Shown here: positions 59,884-64,000 of the stretch, piece by piece | How the letters are laid out: the number at the start of each line of letters is the position of its first letter | Position numbering within the stretch: the first letter of the stretch is position 1 | Assembly (NCBI GenBank): GCA_019614645.1 | Contig: JABWDB010000002.1 | Span: 28,695,501 to 28,759,500 of the forward strand | Direction: 5' to 3' | DNA: 64,000 nt | DNA from: Stratiolaelaps scimitus | Lineage: Eukaryota > Arthropoda > Arachnida > Mesostigmata > Laelapidae | Notes under the pieces: generated by a model | Told to the model about the DNA's origin: nothing | Databases searched by the model: none | What the model saw: only the letters and a program-made list of their open reading frames with translations | Position numbers and translations under genes: made by a program

Positions 59884-62800
59884 CTGCAAAGAAAGAATAT
59901 ATTCAAACTCAGATCTCTATAAAGAAATTTTACCAAGATAATAAAGATTAAAAAACATCATTATTTGCACTTAGCATCTACGCATTCTCTAACGCAACTA
60001 AACGTTATGCAAATTTCTTAAATACCTACTATTATAAATACTATTTCTGAGCTGTCGGCTTATGTCACAATTACTCTATTTTCCAATTTATATAAATATA
60101 ACTAGTCGCGTAACTAAAATAAGAAATGGAAATTGAAGTAACCAAATTTCGTTAAAACTAAACTATAAAAAATAAACTAAAAAAATTTCGTTTTTGCACC
60201 GCAGGTAAAATGTACATAAAATAATTATTCAAGTTATCACACTCAGGTTAACAAAAAATCGGGCCTTACGAGCAGCCTTCGCAAGCAATAAGGACACATT
60301 TCTTGCTTGCACACGATGCGTACTCACCTTTAGTATTCTTCTGCCTCTTCGTCTTTTTCTTAGAGTTGAAATTATTAACGACTTTAGAACTTCCCATGCT
60401 GGCCATTTCAAGAAGATTAACTGCCACGCGCAAATCTCCGTCACAACCCTGTATAACTGAGTCCACTTCTGCCTCAGTCAGATAGTTAAAGGTCGTTCCG
60501 TACACCTGCAGATTAAAAGAGTCCCTAATTAAAGCACATTTTGTGTTACGACGAGGGCAATAGTTAGCTTTCTGAGTATGCTCCTTTAAATTAGACGATG
60601 TTTTTAGTTACATCGTTCGCAACGCGGAATTCTCGACATGGAACTAAGGACCATACGAATATTGAGCTGCAAGATGAGGGGTCAAACCATTTAGTGATTG
60701 CTTCTTCCCACCAGACGAATCTTATGAGCGCACTTGAATCAGCTTTAAATATGTCAACAAAATAAAAATTGAATATTCGTAAACCTCGAGTAGCTTGAAA
60801 CTATAGATACTTCTCTTTTCCGACGTAAGATTGGAAGTTCAAAGTTCGTAGCATAGCTGTGTGCCTTAATTCCATCAAAAACACGATTGGAAATACGACA
60901 CACTAATTGACAGCATGTTCAAAACGCCACTTGAAGAGATTAGAATTAATATAAAACAAATTCTTTATTGTTTATTAATTTACTTAGACAACTTTAAACA
61001 TACAATGATTAGAGGAATAGTTGGGGATAGGGTGTCAGGCCGAGGCCGTCATGGCCTCGAGGGAGGCGATGGTATTGCCTCTCTGCACAGCGAGGAAAAG
61101 GCGCTTGTCCCCGGTGGCGCGGACCAGCCTGAACAAACGTCTCACTAAGCATCGTGTGACGCGGGTGGCGACCGACGCTGCGCTCGCACGACAGTCCGTA
61201 GTGGCCATTCCTCGCGACAGGATGCCCGCAACGGCCGCAGCTCTGGGTCGCAACCACAGGGGACCCAAGTCAGCCTGTGGCAGACCTCCTCGAGGAAGTT
61301 TGCAGTGAGCGCCCGTCGCCGCTTAGGATTTCGAAGGCAAGAGGGGAAAAGAGGTGGGTTGCCTGCAGTGCGAGATATTGACGTAGCTTGGCCCGCTACG
61401 CACGACCAACCGCGTAACCGGGGTAGCTGCACAGTGGTTGACATAAAAAGGTGCTAAACAATTAAGCACCACGCCGTCCCAAACGAGATGCTGGCCTCGG
61501 TGAAAAGCGATGAGAGTGAGGCCATCAGGGCGGCGCCCATCCGTAGAGTCGAGGCCCTGCGGTTCCCTCGTGCAAGGGATAACGGCGGTGAGGAGGGCCC
61601 TCACGAACGTCTCACTAAGCATCGTGTTACGCGGGTGGGGACCGACGCAGCGCTCGCACGACAGTCCGTGGTGGCCATTCCTTACGACAGGATTCCCGCA
61701 ACGGCCACAGCTATGGGTCGCAACCACAGGGGCCCCAAGGCGGAGGCCCACAATGTGGTAGCTTGAGTTTTGGGTCATAAAGTTTTGGGAAATTATTGAG
61801 GACCGCCTACCCCTCACAAATCTGAATAAAGTCACTATGCATAAACATAATCAAATAATTATTTCTCTTATTTACTTCTCAATGTTTTTGAGGGATTAGA
61901 ACATGCAGCGGTCCAGTAAAACATGGATTTTTGCTTCGTTCAGGTAATTAGTTCGGCATCGCTTACCATTGGTTTTAGAGGTTTTCAAGAATTAGAAATT
62001 TTGTATTAACCTAACAAGCGTTTTTAGGTTTCCAAATTTCCATATTTCTCTGTAATTTGGCGACCTGACACGATGAAACATGTTGCCGTAGGATGGATGC
62101 AGAGTTAGTTAGTTCGCAGAGCTGACTTGAGATAGGGTGCTGACAGCGCTAATTGGTACTGGGACCGCTTTGATCAGGAAAGTAGAGACCCAAGAGGAGG
62201 CCTTTCCATTGAACTTCAGAACGACTACTTACGCCAACAGCCTATACCTGAATTTCGCAAGGTAGACCGCAATGTGTACAATAAGCTATTTCGATCAAGT
62301 CATGATAGCACATTTTGTAAAGAGTATAGTTTACCCGCTACAAAGTAGCGGGGATAGTGCGGAATGGCCCGAACGGAGGAAGAGACGAACTAATTTGTTT
62401 TTATGTGGAATTGTCCATAAACTTTGTAATGAATGGATCGCTTTCCTTTGATTCAATAAAGGTGGCTTTGAATTTAGTTCTAAGTGTCGATACTCTCAGT
62501 TAAGCCCATAATTATGAATTTTTACTTCTTGTGTAATCAGCTAATTGCAGTGCGTTCTCACGATTCGTCGCCTTGAAAAAAACTACTATCCAAATTTTTT
62601 GAACTTCGGTTTTGCAGCTCACTCGGCTCGGTAGCTTCGTGTTACGGATTGCATATACTGCCTTTAATATATAATAAAACAACAATTTTACAATGGAGTA
62701 ATCTTATTATAACAAAATCCGTTAACGGCCGGACGTTAGTATCTAGAAGAAAACGTAAATATAAAAATATACCTAATTAGCCACATAAAAATAATATTGT

Positions 62801-63206
62801 TCATCTCCCTACCTCAGTCAATAATATCAACTGGTTTCACTATGTATGGCCAAATATTGGTTATAAGCTTGTTTTCACCCGCATCTCGACGAGTTAGCCT
62901 TTCGAGAATAATTGAGTCAAGGACACGAATGAGCAAAGATTTGTAATGCTCACTACCTTGCTCTTTAATGCAAAGCCGACGTTTAAATGAACCTACCGAT
63001 ATTGCCTGTACAATAATCCCTTTCAGAGCTTTCGATATCAATGTAACTGCAACAGGGTTGAATGAGATGCAACGTATGCCCAGCTCGCTTTTCAGTTCCG
63101 GAGGAAAAAGCTTGAACTCACGGGAGGATGAGGTTTCACAGAGAAGAACCACAAGAGGACAACGACCTGTAATATCAACCAGTCTATAGATGAACTTGGG
63201 TGCGTT
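59123..63206 (-). CDS. RAD17: RAD17 checkpoint clamp loader, C-terminal part (partial gene, three exons)
   Basis: RAD17 replaces the large RFC subunit in the clamp loader that places the 9-1-1 ring on damaged DNA and so supports ATR checkpoint signalling in the nucleus. Three minus-strand exons join in frame: about 63206-62997, 60505-60328 and 59883-59123, giving 1149 bases or 382 residues plus stop. The first carries GRCPL and SFNPVA, near-identical to the vertebrate protein at the end of the AAA+ domain. The second has QGCDGDLRVAVN (vertebrate QGCSGDIRSAIN) and a lysine-rich segment. The third has SLGKILYAKR (vertebrate ALGKILYCKR) and ends in the acidic EIEEIDSD tail typical of RAD17. The Walker A/B half is not in the window and should lie beyond 64000. 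Splice sites are clean: G|GTAGGT, CTGCAG|, G|GTGAGT and TTTGCAG|. No broken codons are seen. The 5' border of the first exon (after TTTCCAG) is my choice; the frame stays open upstream. Confidence 0.9.
59884..60327 (-). other. RAD17 intron of 444 bases
   Basis: AT-rich, with donor GTGAGT and acceptor TTTGCAG. No embedded feature is visible. Confidence 0.8.
60328..60505 (-). other. RAD17: RAD17 exon (GDLRVAVN, lysine-rich segment)
   Basis: 178 bases. Acceptor TTTTAATCTGCAG|GTGTAC and donor ACTAAAG|GTGAGT. It begins in phase 0 and leaves one base for the next exon, which completes a glutamate codon there. Confidence 0.85.
60945..61300 (-). mobile_element. 3' end of a retroelement (HGLSC-type C-terminus), internally deleted
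   Basis: Minus-strand reading gives CGRCGHPV..GHYGLSC and then, in another frame, RATGDKRLFLAVQRGNTIAS. Both blocks recall the conserved C-terminus of invertebrate retroelements in which a zinc-binding HGLSC block is followed by RPDGLTLIPW..WDVTV and a final TGD..QR..VAVQRGNA block. Here the first and last blocks are joined directly, so the middle is deleted. AATAAA signals on the minus strand (60964-60976) mark the 3' UTR. It lies inside a RAD17 intron on the same strand. Family recognition is from memory of the pattern. Confidence 0.6.
61323..61785 (-). mobile_element. Retroelement fragment with HGLSC and RPDGLTLI...WD blocks
   Basis: A minus-strand frame of about 140 codons runs GNPVVRNGHHGLSCERC, then EPQGLDSTDGRRPDGLTLI and GQHLVWDGVV, the order seen in the C-terminal part of a common invertebrate retroelement lineage. 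After that the similarity fades. About 134 bases of it (61606-61739) are repeated in the same orientation at 61136-61269, so two partial copies of one family sit in tandem. Not a functional gene: it has no reverse-transcriptase part. Confidence 0.65.
62997..63206 (-). other. RAD17: RAD17 exon (AAA+ end, GRCPL/SFNPVA block)
   Basis: 70 codons in phase 0. The 3' end is fixed by the donor ATATCG|GTAGGT. The 5' end is the acceptor CATTTCCAG|AACGCA at 63207-63209. An in-frame extension to 63269 and beyond is open but shows no RAD17 similarity, so I read it as intron. Confidence 0.75.
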
Positions 63207-63269
63207 CTGGAAATGCCCTTTGTTTGAAAGTGCGGCGTACTCCTTTGTAACTGAGCTTTTCACCAGCAT

Positions 63270-64000
63270 TGTACACCAATCGCCTTTTCTATGTAAGACA
63301 TTGCCGTGCTTGAAAATTTAGAAGATGGGTTGCTAAAGTTCGGGATTGACTCGAAATCATTTTTGAAAAAAGAGAGAGTGGTAACCTATTTTAACGAAAT
63401 TTTTATCAAGTCCACTTTATTTGTTATTAAAAATATTCTTATGTAATAAACTTTTAACAATTACCTATACGTTCTAGAGAAACAATATTTTTTTTAATTA
63501 CTAGAGAGTCAAAACCGCTTGTTACAGTTTAAGTTGGCCGCCATAGCCAAAAGAACGCCATATAGCAAGTTTCATCATTTAAACACCAGATAACTTACAT
63601 TTATTCTGTAACTTCTTATCTAAAAGAATAAATGAGTCACAACAATGTATTTGTTGGCCCAGTAGAGGGTATTAAAAATGACATTTAAACAGTTTGCACC
63701 AAGTGCGGCATTGCCACCGCAATTTTAAATTAGGGGTGGTATCCGAATTGGAATATGTGAACGTTCTCTTTGTCAGTATAATTGATTGATTGAGGAATTT
63801 CTCGTTGCTGTTGAAGGAATTACTCCATTATTCTTATCTTTCCCTAAATCGATTTTATGCTGGTTACGACGTAGCATAAATATGGCGGTCTTCTGCTAAG
63901 GAGTCAGATGGGAAAAAGGTAATCATTCTAAAAGGGAATGGTCTAAAGGATCCAATAAAAAATCTTACGGCTGGAAAGAATCGAGACTGCAGATGGTTAA
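63270..64000. other. Probable RAD17 upstream intron, no exon recognised
   Basis: AT-rich sequence upstream of the first visible RAD17 exon. I looked on the minus strand for the Walker A loop and the LVEDLPN-like segment that should precede it and found neither. The preceding exon is therefore most likely beyond the window edge. Confidence 0.5.

Larger units (their letters stand above)
60506..62996 (-). other. RAD17 intron of 2,491 bases hosting retroelement debris
   Basis: Bounded by GTAGGT and CTGCAG. No RAD17 sequence is missing across it compared with the vertebrate protein. It contains fragments of the retroelement described at 60945-61785; I see nothing else recognisable in it. Confidence 0.8.

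Noticed and set aside
62814..62996. Extension of the RAD17 frame past the GTAGGT donor
   Set aside because: Similarity to RAD17 stops exactly at the donor and resumes at 60505, so the extension is intronic.

Overview
This 64 kb window looks like nuclear DNA of an animal, most likely an arthropod. Coding exons are sparse and introns have GT/AG borders. AT-rich intergenic DNA is littered with decayed retrotransposons and microsatellites, and the one clear housekeeping gene (RAD17) is split by introns, one of them 2.5 kb long. I cannot narrow the taxon reliably. There is no sign of operons, ribosome binding sites, CRISPR arrays or phage.

Layout. 0-18.7 kb is mostly non-genic. It holds an internally deleted CR1/Jockey-like LINE (1.1-1.96 kb), a possible retroelement tail on the other strand (1.97-2.6 kb), an unusual double inverted repeat (9.33-9.73 kb), a perfect-looking short hairpin (13.7 kb) and two very short insertions with 13-bp target-site duplications (14.7 and 16.1 kb). 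18.8-20.0 kb is a decayed R1-clade-like LINE. At 20.7 kb a 111-bp insertion is flanked by 15-bp duplications, and a second copy of its sequence lies inverted at 47.2 kb. 24.3 kb holds a weak candidate exon for a membrane protein. 29.6-31.2 kb is a GC- and CpG-rich block with CAG/CTG repeats and 37.2-38.2 kb is a long pyrimidine-rich tract; both could be promoter or 5'-exon material of an unseen gene. 39.7-42.3 kb is a cluster of diverged direct repeats surrounding a dead Tc1/mariner transposase. 42.3-42.97 kb has a reverse-transcriptase fragment and two perfect snap-back hairpins.

The two best genes are on the right. 48,311-50,338 (+) is an intact intronless 675-codon membrane-protein gene. 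It has a signal peptide, a glycosylated ectodomain and three membrane segments, and the last segment resembles that of ionotropic (chemosensory, glutamate-receptor-like) receptors. It has a TATA box upstream and a poly(A) signal downstream. 59,123-63,206 (-) is the C-terminal half of RAD17, the clamp-loader subunit of the DNA-damage checkpoint. Three exons join exactly in frame, and the ATP-binding N-terminus lies beyond the right edge. Between and inside these genes are more retroelement fragments: two neighbouring CR1-like LINE copies at 50.8-53.6 kb, and pieces of a different retroelement at 50.65 kb and inside the large RAD17 intron.

The two genes are not functionally linked as far as I can see. 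Most of the window's information lies in its mobile-element history.
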